Part shown: positions 15,409 through 23,903 of the stretch, in pieces
How the letters are laid out: each line of letters starts with the position of its first letter
How positions within the stretch are numbered: position 1 is the first letter of the stretch
Source of the DNA: Castellaniella ginsengisoli
GTDB taxonomy: Bacteria; Pseudomonadota; Gammaproteobacteria; Burkholderiales; Burkholderiaceae_B
Assembly: GCF_039523235.1 (NCBI RefSeq)
Contig: NZ_BAAAEX010000010.1
Length of the DNA stretch: 64,000 nucleotides
Direction: 5' to 3' (one strand)
Position numbers and translations under genes: made by a program
The notes under the pieces: generated by a model
What the model saw: the letters and a program-made list of their open reading frames with translations, nothing else
Databases searched by the model: none
Told to the model about the DNA's origin: nothing

Positions 15409-17427
15409 TCAGGCGGTTTCGGTGGCCTCCAGGTCGATCAGCGTCACGCCTTCGGTCACCTGGTCGCCGACCGCATAGAAGACCTCCTTGACCGTTCCGT
15501 CGTGGGGCGCCTCGATGGTGTGCTCCATTTTCATGGCTTCCATCACGATCAGGGGCGCGCCCCGCGTCACGGCCTCGCCCGGCGCGACCAGAACCGACAG
15601 GATCTTGCCCGGCATGGGGGCGGTCAGCCCGCCGGCCTCATCGGCGGCGCCGGCCGCCGCCAGAGCGAGCGGATCGCGCCATTCCAGGGTCTGGCGCCGG
15701 CCGTCGGCGAAGACATCCAGGCGGGCGCCGTCGCGGTGGACATCGCCGCGCGCTTCCGCGTCGCCCAGGCGGATGCGCACCCGGGCCGGGTGGCGGCCTT
15801 CGGCCTGCCAGCGGAAGGCCTGTGCGGGGTGCTCGTCCACCGCCAGGGTCCAGTCGCCGCCGTCGCGGCGCAGGCGCACGGCGCGCTCGCCGCACGCGTC
15901 CTTCAGGGTCAGGGTACGCTCGTAGCGACCGCCGACGCGCCAGCCGTCGGCCTGCTGCCAGGGGCCGGCGCCGCCCGCCCCGTCGGGGCGGGCCAGGCCG
16001 TCGTGGTGCAGCAGGGCGGCGGCGGCCAAGGCCAGCGTGCCGTCCTCGCTGGCACGGGGGGCGGGAAACAGGCGGTCATGCTCGCGTTCGATCAGGCCGG
16101 TGTCCAGGTCGGCGGCGGCGAAGGCCGGATCGTCCATCAGCCGGCCCAGGAAAGCGATGTTGGTCTGCACGCCGGTGCAGCGTACCGCGCCCAGCGCGCG
16201 CAGCATCCGTTGCCGGGCCTGTTCGCGGTCCTGGCCGTGGACGATCAGCTTGGCGATCATCGGATCGTAGTGCGGCGAGATCATGTCGCCTTCGCGCACG
16301 CCGCCGTCCACGCGCACCGGTCCGGTCTGGAAGATCACGTGCGGCGGCCATTGCAGGGCGTCGAGACGGCCGATGCTGGGCAGGAAATCCTTGTCCGGGT
16401 TCTCGGCGTAGATGCGCGCCTCGATGGCATGGCCCTGGATGCGCAACTGGTCCTGGCGCAGCGGCAGCGGCTGGCCGGCCGCCACGCGCAGTTGCCATTC
16501 CACCAGATCCTGGCCGGTGATGGCCTCGGTGACCGGATGCTCGACCTGCAGCCGGGTGTTCATCTCCATGAAATAGAAGCGTCCGTCGGGCTCTGCGATG
16601 AACTCCACCGTGCCGGCGCCGACGTAGCCGACGGCCTGGGCGGCCGCGACGGCCGCGCGGCCCATGGCCTCGCGGCGCTCGGGCGTCATGCCGGGCGCGG
16701 GGGCTTCCTCGATGACCTTCTGGTGGCGCCGCTGCACCGAGCAGTCGCGCTCGAACAAGTAGACGCACTGGCCGCGGGTGTCGGCGAAGACTTGGATCTC
16801 GATGTGGCGCGGCTTGAGCAGATAGCGCTCGATCAGGACCTGGGCGTTGCCGAAGCTGCTGGCGGCTTCGCGCTGGCAGGAGGCCAGGGCCGCCGGGAAT
16901 TCGGCATCGGCGTGGACGATGCGCATGCCCTTGCCGCCGCCGCCCGCGCTGGCCTTGATGAGCACGGGGTAGCCGATGGCGCGGGCCTGGTCCTGGAGGA
17001 AATCGGCTTCCTGGCGCTCGCCGTGATAGCCCGGCACCAGGGGCACGTCGGCGCCGGACATCAGGGTCTTGGCGGCGGATTTGCTGCCCATGGCGGCGAT
17101 GGCGTCGGCCGGCGGCCCGACGAAGACCAGGCCGGCGTCGGCGCAGGCGCGGGCGAAACCGGCGTTTTCGGACAGGAAGCCGTAGCCGGGGTGGATGGCC
17201 TGGGCGCCGGTGCGGCGGGCGGCCTCCAGGATGGCGTCGGCGCGCAGGTAGCTCGCGGCGGGTTCGGAACCGCCGATGTGCACCGCGCGGTCGCAGGCCT
17301 GGACGTGGCGGGCGTCGGCATCGGCGTCGGAATAGACGGCGACGGTGCGGATGCCCATGCGTCGGGCGGTGGCTGCGATGCGGCAGGCGATCTCGCCCCG
17401 GTTGGCGATCAGGAGGGTATCGAACAT
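15409..17427 (-). CDS. liuD: Methylcrotonoyl-CoA carboxylase, biotin-containing alpha subunit
   Basis: A 672-residue biotin-dependent carboxylase subunit for leucine degradation: it carboxylates its own biotin with bicarbonate and ATP, then passes the carboxyl to 3-methylcrotonyl-CoA on the beta subunit. The biotin carboxylase domain starts LLIANRGEIACRI and includes the glycine-rich ATP loop KASAGGGGKGM. The C-terminal carrier domain has EAMKMEH with the biotinylated lysine at K633. The Shine-Dalgarno AAGGA overlaps the liuB stop codon, so the subunits are made from one message. The size and liuB linkage favour methylcrotonyl-CoA over propionyl- or geranyl-CoA as substrate. Confidence 0.93.
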   Translation of the reverse strand: MFDTLLIANRGEIACRIAATARRMGIRTVAVYSDADADARHVQACDRAVHIGGSEPAASYLRADAILEAARRTGAQAIHPGYGFLSENAGFARACADAGLVFVGPPADAIAAMGSKSAAKTLMSGADVPLVPGYHGERQEADFLQDQARAIGYPVLIKASAGGGGKGMRIVHADAEFPAALASCQREAASSFGNAQVLIERYLLKPRHIEIQVFADTRGQCVYLFERDCSVQRRHQKVIEEAPAPGMTPERREAMGRAAVAAAQAVGYVGAGTVEFIAEPDGRFYFMEMNTRLQVEHPVTEAITGQDLVEWQLRVAAGQPLPLRQDQLRIQGHAIEARIYAENPDKDFLPSIGRLDALQWPPHVIFQTGPVRVDGGVREGDMISPHYDPMIAKLIVHGQDREQARQRMLRALGAVRCTGVQTNIAFLGRLMDDPAFAAADLDTGLIEREHDRLFPAPRASEDGTLALAAAALLHHDGLARPDGAGGAGPWQQADGWRVGGRYERTLTLKDACGERAVRLRRDGGDWTLAVDEHPAQAFRWQAEGRHPARVRIRLGDAEARGDVHRDGARLDVFADGRRQTLEWRDPLALAAAGAADEAGGLTAPMPGKILSVLVAPGEAVTRGAPLIVMEAMKMEHTIEAPHDGTVKEVFYAVGDQVTEGVTLIDLEATETA

Positions 17428-17437
17428 GGTGGTTTCC

Positions 17438-19039
17438 TTACATTCTGAACACGCCGAAGCGCGTGGCTTCGGCAGGCGCGTGTCGGGCGGCGGCCAGGCC
17501 CAGGCCCAGCACCCGCCGCGTGTCGGACGGCGCGATGATGCCGTCGTCCCACAGGCGCGCGGTGGAATAGTAGGGATGGCCCTCGCGCTCGTACTGGTCG
17601 CGGATGGGCGTCTTGAAGGCGGCTTCCTCGTCGGCGGACCAGGCGCCCCCCTTGCGTTCGATGCTGTCGCGCCGCACGGTGGCGAGGACGCTGGCGGCTT
17701 GTTCGCCGCCCATGACCGAGATGCGCGCGTTGGGCCACAGGAACAGCAGGCGCGGACCGAAGGCGCGGCCGCACATGCCGTAGTTGCCGGCGCCGAAGGA
17801 CCCGCCGATCAGCACCGTGAATTTCGGCACCGAGGCGGTGGATACGGCCGTGACCATCTTGGCGCCGTGGCGGGCGATGCCTTCGTTCTCGTATTTGCGG
17901 CCCACCATGAAGCCGCTGATGTTCTGCAGGAAGACCAGGGGGATGTTGCGCTGGCAGCACAGCTCGATGAAGTGCGTGCCCTTTTGCGCGGCCTCGGAGA
18001 ACAGGATGCCGTTGTTGGCGATGATGCCCACGGGCATGCCGTAGAGCCTGGCAAAGCCCGTGACCAGGGTGGTGCCGAAGCGCGCCTTGAACTCCTCGAA
18101 GTCGGAGCCGTCCACGATGCGCGCGATGACTTCGCGCACGTCATAGGGCTTGCGCGTGTCCTGGGGGATGATGCCGTCCAGTTCGGCCGGATCGTACAGG
18201 GGCTCGGCCCAGGGGCCGGCGTCCGGCGGGATCGGGCGGTTGAGCCGGGCCACCGCGTCGCGCGCCAGGCGCAACGCGTGGGTGTCGTTCTCGGCCAGGT
18301 GGTCGGCCACGCCCGAGAGGCGGGTGTGCACGTCGCCGCCGCCCAGGTCCTCGGCCGAGACTTCCTCGCCGGTGGCGGCCTTGACCAGGGGCGGGCCGCC
18401 CAGGAAGATCGTGCCCTGGTTGCGCACGATGATGGATTCATCGCTCATGGCGGGCACGTAGGCGCCGCCGGCGGTGCAGGAGCCCATCACCACGGCCAGT
18501 TGGGCGATGCCCATGGACGACATGACGGCCTGGTTGTAGAAGATGCGGCCGAAGTGATCGCGGTCGGGAAAGACTTCGTCCTGGTTGGGCAGATTGGCGC
18601 CGCCCGAATCCACCAGGTAGATGCAGGGCAGGTGGTTCTGCTGGGCGATTTCCTGTGCGCGCAGATGTTTTTTGACTGTGAGCGGATAGTAGGTGCCGCC
18701 CTTGACCGTGGCGTCGTTGCAGACGATCACGCATTCGGTGCCGCCCACCCGGCCGATGCCGGTGATCAGGCCGGCGCCGGGCGAAGCGTTGTCATAGACG
18801 TCCAGCGCCGCCAGCGGCGACAGTTCGAGAAACGGCGTGCCGGGATCGAGCAGGCGTTCGACCCGTTCGCGCGGCAGCAGCTTGCCGCGCGCCAGGTGCC
18901 TGGCCCGGGCCGTTTCGCCGCCGCCCTGGGCGGTGCGGGCGATGCGTTCGCGCAGATCGTCGATCAGCGTGCGCATGACGCGGGCGTTGTCCTGGAATTC
19001 CTGGGATCGCGGATTGACGCGGGACTCGATGACCGGCAT
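17438..19039 (-). CDS. liuB: Methylcrotonoyl-CoA carboxylase, carboxyltransferase beta subunit
   Basis: A 533-residue acyl-CoA carboxyltransferase that transfers CO2 from biotin to 3-methylcrotonyl-CoA, giving 3-methylglutaconyl-CoA. It begins with the ARGKLLPRERVERLLDPGTPF segment of this family and includes PCIYLVDSGGANLP, GSCTAGGAYVPAMSDE and, near the C-terminus, GGSFGAGNYGMCGRAF, which form the two crotonase-like halves and oxyanion loops. AGGAA precedes the ATG at 19039. It is followed by liuD after 10 bases. In many liu operons the hydratase liuC lies between these two genes; it is absent here. Confidence 0.94.
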   Translation of the reverse strand: MPVIESRVNPRSQEFQDNARVMRTLIDDLRERIARTAQGGGETARARHLARGKLLPRERVERLLDPGTPFLELSPLAALDVYDNASPGAGLITGIGRVGGTECVIVCNDATVKGGTYYPLTVKKHLRAQEIAQQNHLPCIYLVDSGGANLPNQDEVFPDRDHFGRIFYNQAVMSSMGIAQLAVVMGSCTAGGAYVPAMSDESIIVRNQGTIFLGGPPLVKAATGEEVSAEDLGGGDVHTRLSGVADHLAENDTHALRLARDAVARLNRPIPPDAGPWAEPLYDPAELDGIIPQDTRKPYDVREVIARIVDGSDFEEFKARFGTTLVTGFARLYGMPVGIIANNGILFSEAAQKGTHFIELCCQRNIPLVFLQNISGFMVGRKYENEGIARHGAKMVTAVSTASVPKFTVLIGGSFGAGNYGMCGRAFGPRLLFLWPNARISVMGGEQAASVLATVRRDSIERKGGAWSADEEAAFKTPIRDQYEREGHPYYSTARLWDDGIIAPSDTRRVLGLGLAAARHAPAEATRFGVFRM

Positions 19040-19117
19040 GTCGGTTCCTGTTCTGGTGCCTGGAAAGCGCGGGCCGGCCGCTCATGACGACCGGTCCGCG
19101 GGGGACTGCGCAGAGGC

Positions 19118-20299
19118 CTACAGCATTTCGATGGCCAGGGCGACGGCTTCGCCGCCGCCGATGCACAGCGAAGCGATGCCGTTCTTGCCGCCGGTCTTGC
19201 GCAGGGCGCCGATCAGCGTGACCAGCAGGCGCGCCCCCGAGGCGCCGATGGGGTGGCCCAGGGCCGTGGCGCCGCCGTGGATGTTGACCCGGTCGTGCGG
19301 CAGGTTCAGTTCTTTCATCGCGGCCATGGTGACCACTGCGAAGGCCTCGTTGATTTCATAGAGGTCCACGTCTTCGGCTTTCCAGCCGGTCTTGGCCAGC
19401 AGCTTCTGGATGGCGCCCACCGGCGCGGTGGTGAACCACTCGGGTTCCTGGGCGTGCTGGGTATGGGCCACGATGCGGGCCAGGGGGGTGGCGCCCAGTT
19501 CCCGGGCCTTGGACTCGCGCATCACCACCAGCGCCGCGCCGCCGTCGGAAATGGAGGAGGAATTGGCCGCCGTGACGGTGCCGTCCTTCTTGAAGGCGGG
19601 CTTCAAGGTGGGAATCTTTTCCGGCATGGCCTTGAAGGGGGCTTCGTCGGTATCCACGACCGTGTCGCCCTTGCGGCCGGCGATCGTCACCGGTGCGATT
19701 TCCCATTTGAAGCTGCCATCCTCGCTGGCCTGGCGGGCGCGCTTCAGGGATTCCAGCGAGAAGTCGTCCTGCTGTTCGCGGGTGAAACGGTATTTCGAGA
19801 CGCAGTCCTCGGCGAAGACGCCCATGGCCGTACCGCGCTGGTAGGCGTCTTCCAGGCCATCCAGGGCCATGTGGTCGTAGACCGTGGAATGGCCGTAGCG
19901 GTAGCCCTGGCGGCCGCGCAGCAGCAGGTAGGGGGCGTTGCTCATGCTTTCCTGGCCGCCGGCCACCACCACGTCGGCCGACTCGGCCTTGATGAGGTCG
20001 TGGGCCAGCATGACGGCTTTCAGGCCCGAGCCGCAGACCTTGTGCAGCGTGCTGCACGGGACGCTCTTGGGCAGCCCCGCGCCGAGCGCGGCCTGACGGG
20101 CCGGCGCCTGGCCCTGGCCGGCCTGCAGCACATTGCCCATGATGACTTCCTGGACGGCGTCGCCGGGGATGCCGGCGCGCTCGACGGCGGCCTTGATCGC
20201 GATGGCGCCCAGTTCATGGGCGGCCAGGCCCGACAGGCTGCCCATCATGCCCCCCATGGGGGTGCGGGCGGCGGATACGATGACGATGGACTCGGACAT
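19118..20299 (-). CDS. Acetyl-CoA C-acetyltransferase (thiolase)
   Basis: A 393-residue biosynthetic-type thiolase. It interconverts two acetyl-CoA with acetoacetyl-CoA. The acyl-accepting cysteine is C89 in LHKVCGSGLKAVM, with H349 in GHPIGASGAR and C379 in CIGGGEAVA completing the active site. AAGGAG lies upstream of the start. Within the liu operon it would thiolyse acetoacetyl-CoA from the last step of leucine breakdown. A role in polyhydroxybutyrate synthesis (PhaA) cannot be excluded by sequence, but no phaB or phaC is near. Confidence 0.94.
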   Translation of the reverse strand: MSESIVIVSAARTPMGGMMGSLSGLAAHELGAIAIKAAVERAGIPGDAVQEVIMGNVLQAGQGQAPARQAALGAGLPKSVPCSTLHKVCGSGLKAVMLAHDLIKAESADVVVAGGQESMSNAPYLLLRGRQGYRYGHSTVYDHMALDGLEDAYQRGTAMGVFAEDCVSKYRFTREQQDDFSLESLKRARQASEDGSFKWEIAPVTIAGRKGDTVVDTDEAPFKAMPEKIPTLKPAFKKDGTVTAANSSSISDGGAALVVMRESKARELGATPLARIVAHTQHAQEPEWFTTAPVGAIQKLLAKTGWKAEDVDLYEINEAFAVVTMAAMKELNLPHDRVNIHGGATALGHPIGASGARLLVTLIGALRKTGGKNGIASLCIGGGEAVALAIEML

Positions 20300-20314
20300 G
20301 AGTAGCTCCTTGGT

Positions 20315-22177
20315 TCAGGGTGTGTCCCGTGATTCGTTCGGGACCGGCTGCGCGGGGTCGGCAGGCGGCTGCAGCCTGCGCGCGGGGTCGTAGGGGAAGA
20401 TGTCTTCGATGCGCCCCTGGGCGGCGCGCGCACGGCAATCCTGCCACCATTGTGCATCCAAAAGCGGCGCGTGGTATTTCAGGAAAGCGGCGCGCACACG
20501 GGCGTCGCCCAGCAGGAATCGCTCGAATTCCTCCGGGAAGACATCATTGGCGCCCACCGGATACCAGGGTTCGCCGGACAGCTCGGCTTCTTCGTTGGGG
20601 GCGGGGGGAATGCGGCGGAACTGCATTTCCGTCATGCGCTGGATTTCGTCGTAGTCGTAGAAGACCACGCGGCCCAGGCGGGTGACGCCGAAGTTCTTGT
20701 ACAGCATGTCGCCGGGGAAGATGTTGGCGGCGGCCAGGTCGCGGATGGCCTGGCCGTATTGCTGCACGGCGGCTTCCAGGGCGGCGTCGGAGGCGCCGGT
20801 CAGGAAGATGTTCAGCGGCGTCATGCGGCGTTCGATGTAGACGTGGCGCAGGACCACCAGATCGCCGGTCTCTTCGAGCAGGCTGGGTACTTCGCGGCGC
20901 AGGCCTTCGAGCAGGCGCGGCGAGAAGCGCGCGCGCGGCAGGGCGACCTGGGAATATTCCCAGGTATCGGCCATGCGCCCGACGCGATCATGCTTCTTCA
21001 CCATCTGGTATTTGCGCCGTACGGTGGCTTCGTCCATGCCGTCCTTGGCGATGTGGTCGCGGATCAGCTTGAACACATACGGGTAGGACGGCAGGGTGAA
21101 CACCGTCATCACCATGCCCTGGATTCCCGGGGCGTAGTCGAAGGCGTCGCGCGAGTGCGACAGATGGTGAAGAAAGTCGCGGTAGAACAGGGTCTTGCCC
21201 TGCTTCTGCAAACCGATGGTGGTGTAGATCTCGGCCTTGGGTTTGCGCGGAAACAGCGAGGACAGGAAATCGACGTAGGCCGCCGAGGCTTCCATGTCGA
21301 CCAGGAAGTAGGCGCGCGTGAAGCTGAACAGCGTGCTCAGGTCGTCGCTGGTGTGCAGCAGGGCGTCGAACTGGATGTGGCCCGACGGGGTGTGCAGCAG
21401 CGCCACGGCGAATGGATGGATGGCGGTCTGGTTGATCAGGCGCCCGACGATGTAGGCGCCCTTGTTGCGGAAGAACAGGGTGTTGAGCACCTGTATCTGG
21501 CAATCGGGCGCCAGGCGCTTGCCCTGGCCGCGCGGCAGGGTCCGGCGCAGGTGGCGCAGGCCCATGCGGGCCATGCGCCGCACATCGGCCGGCAGGTCAT
21601 GATAGGGCGCGGCCAGGCCGAAATCGGCGGCCATGCGGATCAGGCTGGGCAGCAGGCCCTCGGTCAGCGGGTAGTAGACCCGGTAGGACGGGTGGTCGCC
21701 ATCGAGATAGTCGGTCGCCACGGCCGGGCGCACGAACAGGAAGTCGTTGTTGAAATAGTTGCGGTGCAGAATGCGGCAGGAGACCGAATTGAAGAAGGTC
21801 TCCGCGCACTCGGGCTGGCGATGGCCGGTCAGCAGCGTGATGTAGCAGATCTTGGCGGCCTGCCAGAATTCGATCTGCTCGTCGGTCAGGGCCGTGTCGG
21901 GGGCGGTGCGGGCCGGCGTCGTGCCGCGCAGCGCCTGGCCCAGGGCGGCCGCGCATTCGCGCACCCGGGTGTCGTAGTATTCGATGCGCTCGCGCGAGAG
22001 TTGCTGGATGCCGTGCCAGTCGCCCGACTCGAACAGGGATTTGGCCCGTTGCGCGCTGTAGCGAAACAGCGAGTAGTGGCGGTCGAACCCGGCCAGGATC
22101 ATGCGCGCCACCGCCTCCGGGGACTGGCCCCGGGGCGCGACGGGTTCGATGTGGCGGTGATCGCCGGTGTCGTCCAT
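20315..22177 (-). CDS. aceK: Isocitrate dehydrogenase kinase/phosphatase
   Basis: A 620-residue bifunctional enzyme that phosphorylates and inactivates isocitrate dehydrogenase, or reverses this, thereby sending carbon to the glyoxylate shunt during growth on acetyl-CoA-yielding substrates. The N-terminal part has FDRHYSLFRYSAQRAKSLFE. The kinase core includes MVMTVFTLPSYPYVFKLIRD, RMADTWEYSQVALPR and NFGVTRLGRVVFYDYDEIQ. The length is close to the usual 570-610. In enterobacteria aceK follows aceBA; here it lies between the isovaleryl-CoA dehydrogenase gene and a thiolase gene, separated by only 15-23 bases, which ties shunt control to leucine catabolism. Confidence 0.96.
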   Translation of the reverse strand: MDDTGDHRHIEPVAPRGQSPEAVARMILAGFDRHYSLFRYSAQRAKSLFESGDWHGIQQLSRERIEYYDTRVRECAAALGQALRGTTPARTAPDTALTDEQIEFWQAAKICYITLLTGHRQPECAETFFNSVSCRILHRNYFNNDFLFVRPAVATDYLDGDHPSYRVYYPLTEGLLPSLIRMAADFGLAAPYHDLPADVRRMARMGLRHLRRTLPRGQGKRLAPDCQIQVLNTLFFRNKGAYIVGRLINQTAIHPFAVALLHTPSGHIQFDALLHTSDDLSTLFSFTRAYFLVDMEASAAYVDFLSSLFPRKPKAEIYTTIGLQKQGKTLFYRDFLHHLSHSRDAFDYAPGIQGMVMTVFTLPSYPYVFKLIRDHIAKDGMDEATVRRKYQMVKKHDRVGRMADTWEYSQVALPRARFSPRLLEGLRREVPSLLEETGDLVVLRHVYIERRMTPLNIFLTGASDAALEAAVQQYGQAIRDLAAANIFPGDMLYKNFGVTRLGRVVFYDYDEIQRMTEMQFRRIPPAPNEEAELSGEPWYPVGANDVFPEEFERFLLGDARVRAAFLKYHAPLLDAQWWQDCRARAAQGRIEDIFPYDPARRLQPPADPAQPVPNESRDTP

Positions 22178-22200
22178 GGCGGCGCGGCTCGCGAAGCGGG

Positions 22201-23379
22201 CTAGGCGGTTTCGCCGAAGAGTTCGCGGCCGATCAGCATGCGGCGGATCTCGCTGGTTCCGGCGCCGATTTCATAGAGCTTGGCGTCGCGCCACAGGCGG
22301 CCGGTGGGGTAGTCGTTGATGTAGCCGTTGCCGCCCAGGATCTGGATGCCTTCGCCGGCCATCCAGGTGGCCTTTTCGGCGCAGTACAGGATGACGCCGG
22401 CGCAGTCCTTGCGCACTTGGCGCACGTGGCCGGCGCCCAGGCTGTCCAGATTCTTGCCGACCGTGTAGCAGTAGGCGCGGCAGGCCTGCAGGGTGGTGTA
22501 CAGGTCGGCCAGCTTGCCCTGGATCAACTGGAACTCGCCGATGGCCTGGCCGAACTGCTTGCGCTCGTGCACGTAGGGCACGACCACATCCATGACCGCC
22601 TGCATGATGCCCAGGGGGCCGGCCGCCAGCACGGCGCGTTCGTAGTCCAGGCCGCTCATCAGGACCTTGACCCCGCCGTCGACCTGGCCCAGCACATTCT
22701 CGGCGGGCACCTCGCAGTCCTGGAAGACCAGTTCGCCGGTGTGAGAGCCGCGCATGCCCAGCTTGTCGAGCTTCTGCGCCACGGAAAAGCCGGGGAAGGT
22801 CTTCTCGACGATGAAGGCGGTGATGCCCCGCTGGCGGGCCTCGGGGTTGGTCTTGGCATAGACCACCAGGGTGTCGGCGTCGGGCCCGTTGGTGATCCAC
22901 ATCTTGGTGCCGTTGAGCACGTAGCGGTCGCCGCGCTTTTCGGCGCGCAGCCGCATGCTGACGACGTCCGAGCCCGCGCCGGGTTCGCTCATGGCCAGGG
23001 CGCCGATCTGTTCGCCCGAAATCAGGCCGGGCAGGTATTTCTGTTTCTGGGCTTCGGTGCCGTTGCGGTGGATCTGGTTGACGCACAGATTCGAGTGCGC
23101 GCCGTAGGACAGGGCGATGGAGGCGCTCGCGCGCGAGATTTCCTCCATGGCGACCATGTGCGCCAGGTAGCCCAGGCCCGCGCCGCCGTAGGCGTCGGAT
23201 ACCGTCACGCCCAGCAGGCCCAGTTCGCCGAACTTGCGCCACAGGTCCATGGGGAACTGGTCGTCGCGGTCGGCCGCCGCCGCGCGCGGGGCGATTTCAG
23301 CTTGGGCGAAATCGCGGACCGCCTCGCGCAGCATGTCGAGGTCGGCGCCGAGATCGAAGTTCAGGCCGGGCAGGGTCAT
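22201..23379 (-). CDS. liuA: Isovaleryl-CoA dehydrogenase
   Basis: A 392-residue FAD-dependent acyl-CoA dehydrogenase that oxidises isovaleryl-CoA to 3-methylcrotonyl-CoA, passing electrons to ETF. Family markers are YGGAGLGYLAHMVAMEE, ALAMSEPGAGSDVVSM, WITNGPDADT and YERAVLAAGPLGIMQ, in which the Glu corresponds to the catalytic base position of isovaleryl- rather than short-chain enzymes. The C-terminal QILGGNGYINDYPTGRL is also typical. The start at 23379 has AGGAG upstream and overlaps the stop of liuR (ATGA), giving translational coupling. Confidence 0.95.
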   Translation of the reverse strand: MTLPGLNFDLGADLDMLREAVRDFAQAEIAPRAAAADRDDQFPMDLWRKFGELGLLGVTVSDAYGGAGLGYLAHMVAMEEISRASASIALSYGAHSNLCVNQIHRNGTEAQKQKYLPGLISGEQIGALAMSEPGAGSDVVSMRLRAEKRGDRYVLNGTKMWITNGPDADTLVVYAKTNPEARQRGITAFIVEKTFPGFSVAQKLDKLGMRGSHTGELVFQDCEVPAENVLGQVDGGVKVLMSGLDYERAVLAAGPLGIMQAVMDVVVPYVHERKQFGQAIGEFQLIQGKLADLYTTLQACRAYCYTVGKNLDSLGAGHVRQVRKDCAGVILYCAEKATWMAGEGIQILGGNGYINDYPTGRLWRDAKLYEIGAGTSEIRRMLIGRELFGETA

Positions 23380-23783
23380 GGAGTGGTCTCCTGGTGTCGT
23401 GGGTGACGGGCCAGCAGCAGGGCTTCGCAATCGGCCTGCTGGCGGCGGATTTCTTTCAGGGTTTCGTCCAGGTCGCGGCGCTGCCGTTCGAGTTTTTCGC
23501 GGTGGCTGGCGAGCACCTCGGCATACTGCCGCAACTGGGCGTCGGTGCTGTCGCCGCCCTGGTCGTACAGGTCGATCAGGGTGACGATTTCAGCCAGTTG
23601 CAGCCCCAGCCGCCGCCCGCGCAGGGCGAGCTTGAGCCGCGTGCGGTCGCGCGGAGCGTAGACGCGGTTGCGGCCTTCGCGCGCCGGGCTGACGATGCCC
23701 TGATCCTCGTAGAAGCGGATCGTGCGCGGCGTGATGCCGAATTCGCGGGCAAGCTCGGAAATCGTCCAGGTGGCTTGGCTCAT
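23376..23783 (-). CDS. liuR: MerR-family regulator of the leucine/isovalerate catabolism operon
   Basis: A 135-residue MerR-type regulator. The N-terminal winged helix reads TISELAREFGITPRTIRFYEDQGIVSPAREGRNRVY, followed by a long dimerisation helix (about residues 75-125) rich in Glu, Arg and Gln. It is the first gene of the liu operon and overlaps liuA by four bases. Position and size match LiuR of other proteobacteria, for which CoA intermediates of branched-chain degradation are the proposed effectors. A perfect palindrome lies upstream over its own promoter and that of the divergent gene. Confidence 0.9.
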   Translation of the reverse strand: MSQATWTISELAREFGITPRTIRFYEDQGIVSPAREGRNRVYAPRDRTRLKLALRGRRLGLQLAEIVTLIDLYDQGGDSTDAQLRQYAEVLASHREKLERQRRDLDETLKEIRRQQADCEALLLARHPRHQETTP

Positions 23784-23819
23784 GGGAAAAGCGCGGAACG
23801 AAGGATGGAATCAATCCCT

Positions 23820-23867
23820 ATTATGTATGACGTTTACGTTAACGTAAAGCATGAATTCTGACATAAT
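23820..23867. promoter_or_regulatory. Divergent promoter region with 16-bp LiuR-type palindrome
   Basis: TTTACGTTAACGTAAA at 23833-23848 is a perfect palindrome. On the minus strand a -35 TTTACG (23848-23843) and -10 CATAAT (23825-23820) are 17 bases apart and would drive liuR-liuA-aceK and onward. On the plus strand a -35 TTAACG (23839-23844) and -10 CATAAT (23862-23867), also 17 apart, would drive the metallo-hydrolase. The palindrome covers both -35 elements, so one bound regulator could control both directions. Binding by LiuR is inferred. Confidence 0.75.
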
Positions 23868-23903
23868 GATGAGAGAAAACCCGCATCTTCATGGAGACAC
23901 GGC

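Noticed and set aside
14884..17448. 854-codon plus-strand open frame antisense to liuD and smg
   Set aside because: No family resemblance and low-complexity composition; both genes on the other strand are certain.
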